64,000 nucleotides of DNA from Paenibacillus sp. RC67. Its GTDB lineage: Bacteria > Bacillota > Bacilli > Paenibacillales > NBRC-103111. The position numbers and the translations under genes were made by a program. The notes under the pieces were generated by a model. It made no database searches. It was not told where the DNA came from and worked only from the letters and a program-made list of their open reading frames with translations. Location of the stretch: NCBI RefSeq assembly GCF_030020805.1, contig NZ_CP125098.1, positions 4,673,501 to 4,737,500 of the forward strand. The letters are read 5' to 3'. Below are positions 1 through 8,069 of the stretch, one piece after another (within the stretch, counting starts at the first letter, position 1; each line of letters opens with the position of its first letter).

Positions 1-1145
1 GTCTGATGCGAGAAATACATCATACTGAACGTACTGATAACCGAAATTGGAATGACGACTCCGATAATCAAAGTTGCTCGAATACTGTTCAGGAACAGCA
101 TCAAAATGATGATGGAAAACACGGCTCCAAGAAGTGTATGCTCAATAACTGTGTTGATCGAGCTTTTAATAAATTTGGATGAGTCGTTAAGAATAGCAAG
201 CTTGACACCTTCCGGAAGCTTACTCTGAATATCGGTCATAGCAGCTCGTATATTGTCTGCAACTTTAACCGTATTACCATCAGATTGCTTCAGTACGGAT
301 AAACCAACGCTCTGCTCCCCGTTTCGACGGGAATCATAGGTAACATCTTGATAGGTATCAATAATTTTACCCAGCTCACCCAGTTCGAGCGATTGCCCTC
401 TGGACAGCTGAACTCTTACCTTTTCGATTTCAGAAGTGGACTTGAACTCACCGCTAATTCTTAAAGGAACCAGTTGATCTCCTTTATAGACGAGACCCGC
501 ATCCATCGACTGATTATCGTTACCAAGTGCTTGAGTAACCTGGTTGAACGTAATGCCATATTGCGTCAGTTTATTCTGATCTACCAATAATTGAATTTGA
601 CGGACGCGACCTCCGCTCACTCCAACCGATGCAACCCCTTCGACGCGCTGCACAGCCGGGCTGACGATGTTATCGGCTAAATCCCGTAATGTTATCAGAT
701 CGACAGCATTTCCATATAACGAGAGACTCAGAATAGGGGAGCTGTTCGGGTCCGCTTTGGATACAACTGGTGCGTCCGCATCTGTCGGAAGTTGTCTCCT
801 AACTCGGTCCAAACGATCCCTCATGGCTAATGTCGCTTCGCTAATATCCGTACCGAAATTAAACTGTATGGTAACGTTACTGCTTCCGGTTCGCGAGTTC
901 GAGGTGACTGACTGCACATTGGCAATTGTAGCCATCGAGGCCTCTACCCGCTTCGTCACTTGATTTTCCACTTGTCCTGGAGAGGCTCCAGGCCAGCTAA
1001 CCGACACGGTTGCAGTTGGAATTTCCATATTAGGATACAAATCTACAGGCAGAAGCGGTGCCGCGATGGATCCCAATATCGTTAATGCGATCATAATCAT
1101 CAGTATCGTTACAGGACGATTAACTGAAAAATTAGCTAAATTCAC
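1..1145 (-). CDS. RND-family efflux permease (AcrB/SwrC type), 5' part only
   Basis: Proton-driven export permease of the RND superfamily that works with the adaptor encoded just upstream. About 381 residues are visible and the frame is still open at the left edge, so the remainder of a roughly 1000-residue protein lies outside. The N-terminus reads MNLANFSVNRPVTILM followed by the first membrane helix, the porter-domain stretch WPGASPGQVENQV, and near the edge the second helix TLLGAVFSIIILMLF, all typical of RND permeases. The start is a GTG at 1145-1143 that overlaps the TGA of the adaptor gene (GTGA), with AGGTGG a few bases upstream, so translation is probably coupled. The substrate cannot be read from the sequence. 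Confidence 0.93.
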   Translation of the reverse strand, partial: MNLANFSVNRPVTILMIMIALTILGSIAAPLLPVDLYPNMEIPTATVSVSWPGASPGQVENQVTKRVEASMATIANVQSVTSNSRTGSSNVTIQFNFGTDISEATLAMRDRLDRVRRQLPTDADAPVVSKADPNSSPILSLSLYGNAVDLITLRDLADNIVSPAVQRVEGVASVGVSGGRVRQIQLLVDQNKLTQYGITFNQVTQALGNDNQSMDAGLVYKGDQLVPLRISGEFKSTSEIEKVRVQLSRGQSLELGELGKIIDTYQDVTYDSRRNGEQSVGLSVLKQSDGNTVKVADNIRAAMTDIQSKLPEGVKLAILNDSSKFIKSSINTVIEHTLLGAVFSIIILMLFLNSIRATLIIGVVIPISVISTFSMMYFSHQ

Positions 1146-3376
1146 TGACCGCCACCTGCTCCCGTTTGACCGGCGGCACCGCCATTCGAATTAGCGGGAC
1201 GATTCGTTTGGGGCGTTACCTTAGGCTGCTCCCCTTGTTCCTTTGGTTTCTCACCCTGCGCTTTATCAGCTTGAGGCTTTTCTCCCTGCTTTTTCTCTTC
1301 TTGCTTCTTATCTGCTGCGGTTTTATCAGCTTGTTCTGGCTTGTCACCTTGCGCAGCTTTACCGTTTTGCTGACCTTGTTGACCTTGGCCTTGCTGACCT
1401 TGAGCTCTTTGACTGTTTTGTTGACCTTGGCCTTGACCTTGTTGACCTTGGCTTTGACCTTGTTGGCCTTGACCTTGGCCTTGAGGCCTTTGGCCATTTT
1501 GCTGACCTTGCTGGCCCTGTTGGCCTTGCTTTTGCTGACCTTCCTGACCTGGTTGTACGATCTGGACACTTGCTTTATCAGACAATAGCTCCTGACCTTT
1601 AACTACAAGCTCGTCGCCCTCGCTCAATCCGCTCGTAACCTCGAATTCAGAGCTGGTCATCGTACCAATCTTTACGGTTACTTTTTTGGCTTTGCCGTCT
1701 TTAACGACAAACGCTGCGGTTCCGTTCGGCTGGCTAAGAATGGCGTCTGCCGGTACCATAATGGCTTGACGGCCCTCACTCTTCATACTTGAGGTCGCGA
1801 ACATACCAGGAAGCACTTCGCCTTTAGGGTCATCAATTTTAATATCTACTCCATACGCTTTGGTTACGGCATCCAATGTCGGACGAATAGCGGCCACAGT
1901 GCCTTCAAACGTTTTGTTTAGCGTAGGCACATTGACCTTCATTTCCATCCCTTTTTTAATCTTCCCGATACTGGATTCCGGAATATTGACAGTAGCTTGA
2001 GTCGGATTCAAAGCCGCTACGGAAATGATATTTCCGTTATTGCCCGCATTTTGTCCAACCGGAGTATTGATTGCGGTTACAACACCGTCAACCGGTGATA
2101 ATAACACTCCATCCTGAAGCTGCTCATTAAGTATTTTCAAGTTGGATTGAGCCTGATCAAATTGAGCCGCGCTTACAGTAACCGCATCCGTAGATTTAGC
2201 CGTTTGAAGAGCTTGCTCCGACTGTGCAACCTGAGCCTTAGATACGTTCAAGCTTAAGTCTTGAGTCGATTGAGCGTTCGCCAATGAAAGTTGATCCTTC
2301 TGCACCGTTTGCTGGTTCGTATCCAAAATGACAGACAACGTGTTTTGAGCATTGGCAAGCGAGATCGTATCGCGGTTCAGCTGCTCCTGTGCAACCTGCA
2401 CCGATTGAGAGTTTTGAGCCGCTGCCAAATCCCCCTGCGCTTTAAGCAAAGCTGAGTTTGCTGAAGTTAGAGCACTCGGCGTCGTTTGCTGCGCCTGATC
2501 CAAGTCAAGCTGCGCCTGTTGAACTTTTTGCAACGCACTGTCAACATCTGTCTTTTTCGAAGCGGAAGTCTCTTTCACATTCTTATAATTGATAATGGCC
2601 TGCTGAAGCTTCAATTGAAGCGTATCTAATGAATTATTGGAATTCACTTGAGACGTCTGGATACTGTCCTGCTGCGCGTTCAACGTATTTTGGGCATTGA
2701 CCAAGTTCGTGTTATATGTAGTAATGGCATTGTTTAAGCTTTGCTGTGAAATCGCCACCTGCTGCTTTGCGGTTGCAATGGCATTTTGTTGATCATTCAA
2801 AGCTTTATTATAATTTCCTTGCGATATAGCTACCTGCTGCTTGGCTGTAGCCACGGCATTCTGTTGATCGACTATCGCCTTCTCCAGGTTTGCTTTTTGA
2901 ACAGACAGCTGTTTCTCAGCCGTTGCTTCACTGTTCGCTTGATCATTGGTGGATCTTTGAAGCTGTGCTGCGCTTACAGCAAGCGCGCTTTGAGACTGAG
3001 CAATTTGCTGCTCCAGCTGTGTCGTATCGATCTTAGCCAACGGATCGCCTACTTTAACACGATCACCCGGCTTGACCATAATATCGGTAACACGACCGGT
3101 AACGCGAGAAGAAACGTTAGTTGTATACTGCGGAGTTATCGATCCTGTATAGACTTGCCCGCCTCCCACATCGGATTTCTTGACGACAAGTGTTTCTACT
3201 GGAAACTGTCTAGCGGCGCCGCCTCCTCCGCCTCTTTGTCCTGCCGGAGCTCCTGTCTGTGCTGTCTTCGGAGTTCCCCAGCTTGTGAATGTTGCACCGA
3301 CAACAGCAATAATAGCAATTACTGCGATAGTGGCAACTATCCACTTTTTGGATACATTCTGGATCCACCTGATCAT
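1142..3376 (-). CDS. RND efflux adaptor (HlyD/membrane fusion protein) with long coiled coil and Gln/Gly-rich tail
   Basis: Membrane-anchored adaptor that couples the RND permease to the cell envelope. I choose the ATG at 3376 because GGAGG lies 7 bases before it; another ATG sits two codons upstream. It has an N-terminal membrane anchor (WIVATIAVIAIIAVVG), a lipoyl/barrel half-motif around VTGRVTDIMVKPGDRVKVGDPLAKID, then about 300 residues of Gln/Ala-rich coiled coil that includes a 25-residue unit repeated in tandem (DQQNAVATAKQQVAISQ and a near copy). The returning lipoyl half is DGVLLSPVDGVVTAINTPVG, followed by a beta barrel. The last ~140 residues are low-complexity QG and K/Q/E/P repeats. 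At 744 residues it is about twice the usual adaptor length. It is first in a two-gene operon with the permease. Confidence 0.92.
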   Translation of the reverse strand: MIRWIQNVSKKWIVATIAVIAIIAVVGATFTSWGTPKTAQTGAPAGQRGGGGGAARQFPVETLVVKKSDVGGGQVYTGSITPQYTTNVSSRVTGRVTDIMVKPGDRVKVGDPLAKIDTTQLEQQIAQSQSALAVSAAQLQRSTNDQANSEATAEKQLSVQKANLEKAIVDQQNAVATAKQQVAISQGNYNKALNDQQNAIATAKQQVAISQQSLNNAITTYNTNLVNAQNTLNAQQDSIQTSQVNSNNSLDTLQLKLQQAIINYKNVKETSASKKTDVDSALQKVQQAQLDLDQAQQTTPSALTSANSALLKAQGDLAAAQNSQSVQVAQEQLNRDTISLANAQNTLSVILDTNQQTVQKDQLSLANAQSTQDLSLNVSKAQVAQSEQALQTAKSTDAVTVSAAQFDQAQSNLKILNEQLQDGVLLSPVDGVVTAINTPVGQNAGNNGNIISVAALNPTQATVNIPESSIGKIKKGMEMKVNVPTLNKTFEGTVAAIRPTLDAVTKAYGVDIKIDDPKGEVLPGMFATSSMKSEGRQAIMVPADAILSQPNGTAAFVVKDGKAKKVTVKIGTMTSSEFEVTSGLSEGDELVVKGQELLSDKASVQIVQPGQEGQQKQGQQGQQGQQNGQRPQGQGQGQQGQSQGQQGQGQGQQNSQRAQGQQGQGQQGQQNGKAAQGDKPEQADKTAADKKQEEKKQGEKPQADKAQGEKPKEQGEQPKVTPQTNRPANSNGGAAGQTGAGGGQ

Positions 3377-3542
3377 TCCCATACCTCCATGTATTCATGC
3401 CCGTCTTCCTCAATAAGGAGTTGCTCCCAAAACGAGGGTTTCCCTTGCTGCCAAGGTCAACGAAACGAGGTGCTCAATATAAAACGCACCAACTATCACA
3501 AACTTAGCGTACATTCATGATGAAACTATGATATAAATGTGA

Positions 3543-3579
3543 AAAAAGTGTAAAAAAAAGGACACTTTTGACACTTTTT
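3543..3579. promoter_or_regulatory. candidate operator: three copies of AAAAGTGT in both orientations
   Basis: Upstream of the efflux operon lie AAAAAAGTGT (3543-3552), ACACTTTT (3562-3569) and ACACTTTTT (3571-3579). The first and later copies form an inverted repeat and the last two a direct repeat. This could be a regulator site for the efflux operon, but the region is A/T rich and no regulator gene lies next to it, so the call is tentative. Confidence 0.3.
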
Positions 3580-3640
3580 CAATTGAAAAAATGTAAGCAT
3601 CCTGCGTATTTCTAATGTCGATATTGATTATACCCAAAAA

Positions 3641-3664
3641 AAAGAACCCCTTTCGGGGTCCTTT
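3641..3664. terminator. bidirectional Rho-independent terminator
   Basis: Stem A/CCCC-TTTC-GGGG/T extended by AAAG/CTTT after one mismatch, flanked by T-rich tails on both strands (TTCTTTTTTTT on the minus strand). It lies in the 527-base gap 3377-3903 and most likely ends transcription coming from the L,D-transpeptidase gene. The rest of that gap holds the AAAAGTGT repeats and a weak stem with arms TAAACC/GGTTTA just past the transpeptidase stop; I see no gene in it. Confidence 0.8.
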
Positions 3665-3903
3665 TAGCGGTGAATTGATTGTTTGAATGTTGCCTCGATC
3701 CTTCCAAAAGCTAGTGATAACCTTGTTCACTTTATTGCAGTACGTGTACTACACTAACGTGTCTTTGGCACATCCCTCCGCTTCTATCTGGAGTCTATCA
3801 CAATATTCCCGCCATGTTTCGCTGAATCGTTCAACGGAACCACGCCTCTCTTTTCACCGCTAAACCTATTATGACCAAGACGGTTTAGGTTTATTCACTT
3901 CGA

Positions 3904-4416
3904 TTATTTTTCTTTAATAATGACTTTGGTTCCTAATGGGATATGCCTATATAACCATTCGATATCCCGGTTATGCATCCGAACACAACCCGATGAAGCG
4001 TAGCTTCCAATGGAATAAGGCCGATTCGTACCATGAATGCCATACGTATACCCTCCAGTGCCGGGAACACTAATACCGAGCCACCTTGAGCCAAGCGGAT
4101 TTTTCGGATGACCTCCGGCAATTTGCTTGCGCACGTAGTACGGCTTTACGATTTTAGTTACAATATGGAATTCTCCTACCGGAGTCAATTCCTTCCTCCG
4201 CCCTGTTGCTACGGGGAAGTAATAGTGGGCACGGCCATTCACATAAACAATCAGTGTATTGCTTCGTTTATTGATTTCTATATAGACCCCCTCTTCTTGA
4301 AGTGCCTCCAACGGCATGGCGGATGGTGCCGCCACGGTCACATTTTGCTTCACCCACCCCTGAAAGCAGAGGAACAAACAAATCGTTACTACTACCGGTA
4401 TCTTAATAAGCCTCAA
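3904..4416 (-). CDS. L,D-transpeptidase (YkuD domain), secreted
   Basis: Cross-links peptidoglycan stem peptides between two meso-diaminopimelate (3-3) residues or attaches proteins; acts outside the membrane. A signal peptide or anchor (IPVVVTICLFLCFQGW) is followed almost at once by the catalytic YkuD domain. The catalytic motif is visible as HGTNRPYSIGSYASSGCVRM, with the conserved His and the nucleophilic Cys. At 170 residues it is a minimal form: there is no LysM domain of the kind found in B. subtilis YkuD. The start is TTG at 4416 with GATGAGG 5 bases upstream. It stands alone between two terminators. Confidence 0.9.
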   Translation of the reverse strand: MRLIKIPVVVTICLFLCFQGWVKQNVTVAAPSAMPLEALQEEGVYIEINKRSNTLIVYVNGRAHYYFPVATGRRKELTPVGEFHIVTKIVKPYYVRKQIAGGHPKNPLGSRWLGISVPGTGGYTYGIHGTNRPYSIGSYASSGCVRMHNRDIEWLYRHIPLGTKVIIKEK

Positions 4417-4484
4417 TGTGACCTCATCCTTTGCCTATTATGCACGGTTATTGTTCTCTACTGCCTCAGTTTTATGTATAACAA

Positions 4485-4516
4485 AATCAAAAGGAGCAGG
4501 CTCGCAAGCCTCTCCT
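4485..4516 (-). terminator. terminator of the first sugar ABC operon
   Basis: On the minus strand AGGAG-a-GGCT, loop TGC, AGCC-t-GCTCCT is followed by TTTTGATTTT. It lies 14 bases past the last permease stop codon. Confidence 0.75.
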
Positions 4517-4529
4517 CAACGTGTTTCTT

Positions 4530-5375
4530 CTATTTAACAGCGCCAGCCGTAATTCCGCCGGATATTTGCTTTTGAAATATAACGTAGAACAATAAGACTG
4601 GCACCATCGAAATGAGCAGCGCGGCAAATAATGGCCCCCATTCCGTTCGATACTGCATTTCACCTTGCATAATAGCAATGCCTACGGGCAGTGTATATTT
4701 AGCTGGATCGTTAATGAAAACCGTACCCATAATATATTCATTCCAAATATTCAATACGTTCATGATACTTACCGAAATAATACCCGGTCTGGCTAGAGGA
4801 AGCATAATTTGGAAAAAAGTCCGATAATGGCTAGCTCCATCAATAGAAGCGGCCTCCTCCATTTCTTTAGGAAGCGACTTGAAAAATCCAACCAATACGA
4901 ATACTCCAAACGGTAGTGCCCCCATCCCATAGACGATGCTTAACCCGAACAAATTATTGATTAAATGCAGATCATTCAATAGAAAGAACAGCGGGATCAA
5001 TCCTAAAATCATGGGAATCATCATCGATGCCATATAAGTCGTATACAGCAGCCCGCTCCCTTTAAACGAGAATCGCGCAATGACATATGCCGTCGTTGCT
5101 GCTAACAATGCAGCCAAGACGGTACTTAGAATCGTAACCATTAGGGAATTAAGGAAATACCCTCCAATATGGTATTTATCCCAGACATAGGAAAAGTTCG
5201 ACCACACCAGTGGAAGCTTGGGCAAATCCCATGGTTTCCCTTGCATAAATTGGGCGTTGTCTTTTATAGCTCCTAATACAGTCCAGACGAGCGGGTACAA
5301 AACACATACAGTCCATATCACCAATATGATTTTCATGCATAAGCTTAGAAACGGATTTTTAATCCCAGTTTGCAT
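4530..5375 (-). CDS. carbohydrate ABC transporter permease, MalG/UgpE type
   Basis: Membrane subunit of a CUT1-type sugar importer. The 281-residue protein has six predicted helices and the cytoplasmic EAA loop that docks the ATPase (EEAASIDGASHYRTFFQIML, around residue 180). GGGAGG lies 8 bases before the ATG. It is third in the operon, after the binding protein and the MalF-type permease, 17 bases from the latter. No ATPase is encoded nearby, which is common for CUT1 systems in Firmicutes that share one MsmX-like ATPase. The substrate is unknown; the neighbouring catabolic genes suggest a sugar, polyol or sugar acid. Confidence 0.93.
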   Translation of the reverse strand: MQTGIKNPFLSLCMKIILVIWTVCVLYPLVWTVLGAIKDNAQFMQGKPWDLPKLPLVWSNFSYVWDKYHIGGYFLNSLMVTILSTVLAALLAATTAYVIARFSFKGSGLLYTTYMASMMIPMILGLIPLFFLLNDLHLINNLFGLSIVYGMGALPFGVFVLVGFFKSLPKEMEEAASIDGASHYRTFFQIMLPLARPGIISVSIMNVLNIWNEYIMGTVFINDPAKYTLPVGIAIMQGEMQYRTEWGPLFAALLISMVPVLLFYVIFQKQISGGITAGAVK

Positions 5376-5392
5376 ATCTCATTCCTCCCATT

Positions 5393-6286
5393 CTAGGTGA
5401 TCTCGATGACATCGCGCTTCATTAATCGTTGTAAGGCTACAGTCGTAATGAGCGAGAGCACCAGAATGAGAACGCCTATAGCTGCTGCGTAACCCATATG
5501 ATATTGTTTGAAACCCATCTGATACAAATATGAGCCCATTACCTGTGTGGCGTTATCAGGACCGCCTTCCGTCATAATGGTGACGATAATGAAGGAGCCG
5601 TTCAAGGTCGTCATAACAATCGATAAAATAGACACTTTTAACTGCTCCCATATAAGAGGAAGCGTCACATGCCAGAATTGCTCCCATTGTGAGGCGCCGT
5701 CTATACTAGCTGCTTCGTACATTGTATCGGATATACTCAAAATAGCGGCTATAAGAAGGATCATATAAAACCCGATTCCTGCCCAAACAGTTGGAGGAAG
5801 TAAAGACCACATGGCATAATTTTCATCTCCGAGCCAAGGGATTTTCACAGGTTCATCAGTGAACAACGATAAGAATGAATTCAAGAAGCCAAGATTCGGG
5901 TTATATACGTATCGCCACAGGACACCAATAACAACAACGGAAATGACATTCGGGAAGAAGAAAACGACGCGGAAAAATGCTGCCCTTCTAATATGAAAGC
6001 GGGTTAATGCTACAGCAAATAAAGTCGCCAGCAGCATAATGCCGATAACTTTCCAAAATACAAGAAAATAATCGTTGTAAATCGCAGTGCGAATGATGGG
6101 ATCGGCAATTAAGTCACGGAAATTTTGCAAACCTATAAAATCCATATGCTCTGAGCTTCCAGACCAATCGTATAAACTAATGTAAATCCCCTTAAGAATC
6201 GGATATACCGTAAAGGTACAAAACAGTACAAAGGTGGGAACTATAAAGGATGCAATAAACAAAACTTTTTTGGCTTTGGCGCTCAT
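5393..6286 (-). CDS. carbohydrate ABC transporter permease, MalF/UgpA type
   Basis: Second membrane subunit of the same CUT1 importer, 297 residues. It shows the N-terminal helix VLFIASFIVPTFVLFCTFTV, five further helices and the EAA loop (YEAASIDGASQWEQFWHVTL) that contacts the ATPase. It lies between the binding-protein gene and the MalG-type permease and is surely cotranscribed with them. A stable hairpin in the 91-base gap before it may lower its expression relative to the binding protein. Confidence 0.93.
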   Translation of the reverse strand: MSAKAKKVLFIASFIVPTFVLFCTFTVYPILKGIYISLYDWSGSSEHMDFIGLQNFRDLIADPIIRTAIYNDYFLVFWKVIGIMLLATLFAVALTRFHIRRAAFFRVVFFFPNVISVVVIGVLWRYVYNPNLGFLNSFLSLFTDEPVKIPWLGDENYAMWSLLPPTVWAGIGFYMILLIAAILSISDTMYEAASIDGASQWEQFWHVTLPLIWEQLKVSILSIVMTTLNGSFIIVTIMTEGGPDNATQVMGSYLYQMGFKQYHMGYAAAIGVLILVLSLITTVALQRLMKRDVIEIT

Positions 6287-6330
6287 GATCGTTTACCAGC
6301 CTTTTCTTGATTATTGTTTGGCAAGGCAGC

Positions 6331-6350
6331 AAGGGGCCTGAAGCCCCTCG
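6331..6350 (-). promoter_or_regulatory. intercistronic hairpin after the binding-protein gene
   Basis: AGGGGC-ctga-AGCCCCT forms a compact stem just past the binding-protein stop, without a T run. Such hairpins often protect the upstream mRNA segment and give more binding protein than permease. This role is inferred. Confidence 0.55.
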
Positions 6351-6377
6351 CTTTCTCCAGTACCGTTCGATCACCGA

Positions 6378-7760
6378 CTACTTACTTCCGCGCGCTTTCT
6401 CAGCTGCTTTCTCCAAACGATCCGCCCACTCAGCAGGTGTGATTTTACTCGTTGTCAGCGCTACGATTGCATCGTTCCGAGCTTTCTCCACATCAGCCGG
6501 CAGCACAACTTCAGGAGCTACAACCGTATTAGGGGAATTATAATATTTCATTGCTGATTTAACGACGTTGCTCGCTTTAGAGGAATCAAGATCAGCCTTC
6601 ACATTCATCAGAGCTCCTGTCAATTCCGCCCACCTTACAGCGTGCTGCTTTGTGAACAAGAATTGGATGAAAGCTTTGGCAGCATCCGGATTTTTAGCTT
6701 TCTTAGCTACGGCAATTGTGCTTGTGTAAGGGATTGCAATGTATTTGCCACCTTTGTCTTGAGAAATGGATGGAATGAATCCAAAATCAAAGCCTTGCGG
6801 AATATCTTTCTTCATCTCATTTTCAAGCCATAATCCGTTTGGAATAAAGGCGGCTTTATGCTGAAGCCATAATGCTTGTGAATCTGTATGATTGAGAGAA
6901 ACAGAGCCTGGGTCGATAAAGCCTTTATCACGCAGCTGAACGATTTTGTCCAATGCTTTCATAACCGGCTCGCTCTTGAAAATGCCTGGCTCAAGAGAAG
7001 CGACTTTTTTCAAAATCGAAGCATCGTCCTTATTAGCCGATACAGTAGCCGAATCCAGCAAACCGCCTGCAATATAGTAAGGATAGACTCCGGTGTGGAT
7101 GTAAGGGGTCATCCCGGAAGCTTTGATCTTATCTGCTACGGCCAGGAAACTTGGAAAATCCTTCGGCTCTTCCCACCCATTCTTCGTAAACAGCGCCTTG
7201 TCGTAAAAGGTACCCCATGATCCGAATACAAGAGGAAGGGTGTGGTTTTTACCAGGCTCATATTCCTCGGGCTTTGAAATCAGTAGATCAGATACCTTTT
7301 CTCCTTCCACATTTTTCAGATCTTTCAGCCAATCCGTAATGTCCATTAATTGGTCGTCTTTCACCATTTGCCTTGCATTCGCACCTGCCCCATCTATATA
7401 GACAAAGTCAGGGGGATTGCCTTGAATCCAGCGCGGTTTCATTTGATCGTTGATTTTTGCTCCTGCAGATTCTTTAATGTTCAGATCAGGGTATTTCTTT
7501 TTGAATTCGGCAATCATCTCTTTCCACCACGCATCACCGTAGCCGCCGACAAAATACTGTATTTCAAAATCCCCCGTCAGCTTCTTGTCTGTAGACGCCG
7601 TTGCAGTACCGCTTGGTGCAGTTACCGTTGGCTTCGTATCCGTGCTTGGTTTCGTTTCACCGCCTGTAGGTTTTGCAGCAGGTGTTCCACATCCGGCCGC
7701 AGACAGGACAAACGTACTGACTAATGCCAGGTTTAACCATTTAATCTTTTTCATCATCAT
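6378..7760 (-). CDS. extracellular sugar-binding lipoprotein of a CUT1 ABC transporter
   Basis: Lipid-anchored substrate-binding protein that delivers a carbohydrate to the two downstream permeases. The best start is ATG at 7760, with GGGAG 6 bases upstream; the frame is open further, but that part is the leader hairpin. The signal peptide LALVSTFVLSAAGC ends in a lipobox, followed by a Thr/Pro/Lys-rich linker and a family-1 solute-binding fold with KWWEMI-like and FLVADKIKASGMTPY-like segments. The mature protein is about 440 residues. Expression probably depends on the promoter and leader terminator at 7817-7944. The ligand is not identifiable from sequence. Confidence 0.92.
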   Translation of the reverse strand: MMMKKIKWLNLALVSTFVLSAAGCGTPAAKPTGGETKPSTDTKPTVTAPSGTATASTDKKLTGDFEIQYFVGGYGDAWWKEMIAEFKKKYPDLNIKESAGAKINDQMKPRWIQGNPPDFVYIDGAGANARQMVKDDQLMDITDWLKDLKNVEGEKVSDLLISKPEEYEPGKNHTLPLVFGSWGTFYDKALFTKNGWEEPKDFPSFLAVADKIKASGMTPYIHTGVYPYYIAGGLLDSATVSANKDDASILKKVASLEPGIFKSEPVMKALDKIVQLRDKGFIDPGSVSLNHTDSQALWLQHKAAFIPNGLWLENEMKKDIPQGFDFGFIPSISQDKGGKYIAIPYTSTIAVAKKAKNPDAAKAFIQFLFTKQHAVRWAELTGALMNVKADLDSSKASNVVKSAMKYYNSPNTVVAPEVVLPADVEKARNDAIVALTTSKITPAEWADRLEKAAEKARGSK

Positions 7761-7816
7761 ACTTCTCTCCCTTTGCATTCTTAGAATGGAGCCAATGAAA
7801 CTTTCATCGGACAAGC

Positions 7817-7867
7817 AAAAAAGGGCATAGTTAGGAGAAGCTTTATAGCTTCCCATAACTAATGCCC
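7817..7867 (-). terminator. strong terminator hairpin inside the 5' leader of the binding-protein gene
   Basis: On the minus strand an 18-bp stem with three single-base bulges runs from GGGCAT to ATGCCC around a TATAAA loop and is followed by six T. It starts about 40 bases after the predicted transcription start and ends about 57 bases before the start codon, so it would stop transcription unless prevented. It could instead be the terminator of the AraC-type gene upstream, but I find no convincing promoter between it and the binding-protein gene. Confidence 0.75.
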
Positions 7868-7914
7868 TCAAAAGGTAACACGTTATGTGATGAAAGTGTT
7901 CAATTGTCGTCTAT

Positions 7915-7944
7915 ACTATAGCATCATAAATTACATAGAGTCAA
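7915..7944 (-). promoter_or_regulatory. sigma-A-type promoter of the sugar ABC operon
   Basis: TTGACT (7944-7939) and TATAGT (7920-7915) are separated by 18 bases. Transcription should start near 7908, upstream of the leader hairpin. Confidence 0.65.
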
Positions 7945-7994
7945 CATTTTGTTTAAAATTTGTTTAATATCCATTTTGTGGTTAATCCATTTAA

Positions 7995-8010
7995 TTGTAA
8001 TCGCTTCCAA
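7995..8010 (-). promoter_or_regulatory. candidate CcpA cre site
   Basis: TTGGAAGCGATTACAA on the minus strand fits the cre consensus WTGNAANCGNWNNCWW at every defined position. It is 51 bases upstream of the -35 box of the ABC operon. This suggests catabolite control; at this distance it could act through an upstream promoter or as an activating site. Confidence 0.55.
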
Positions 8011-8069
8011 AGTAATATTATTATACTTTGTATCCTTTTTTAGGTAAAGGCCTTATTTAAATTTGCATC

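Noticed and set aside
1166..1602. Several open frames on both strands across the Gln/Gly-rich tail of the adaptor
   Set aside because: They are frame shadows of a low-complexity repeat; they have no ribosome site and no sensible composition.
2745..2890. Tandem repeat that might be taken for a CRISPR or minisatellite
   Set aside because: It encodes a duplicated 25-residue coiled-coil unit; the DNA copies have drifted at synonymous sites and there are no spacers.
2786..3520. A 244-codon plus-strand open frame
   Set aside because: It lies antisense to the adaptor coiled coil and its product is Cys/Ser/Leu-rich with no domain.
3515..3730. A 71-codon minus-strand open frame
   Set aside because: It runs through a Rho-independent terminator and the AAAAGTGT repeats, and has no homology that I recognise.
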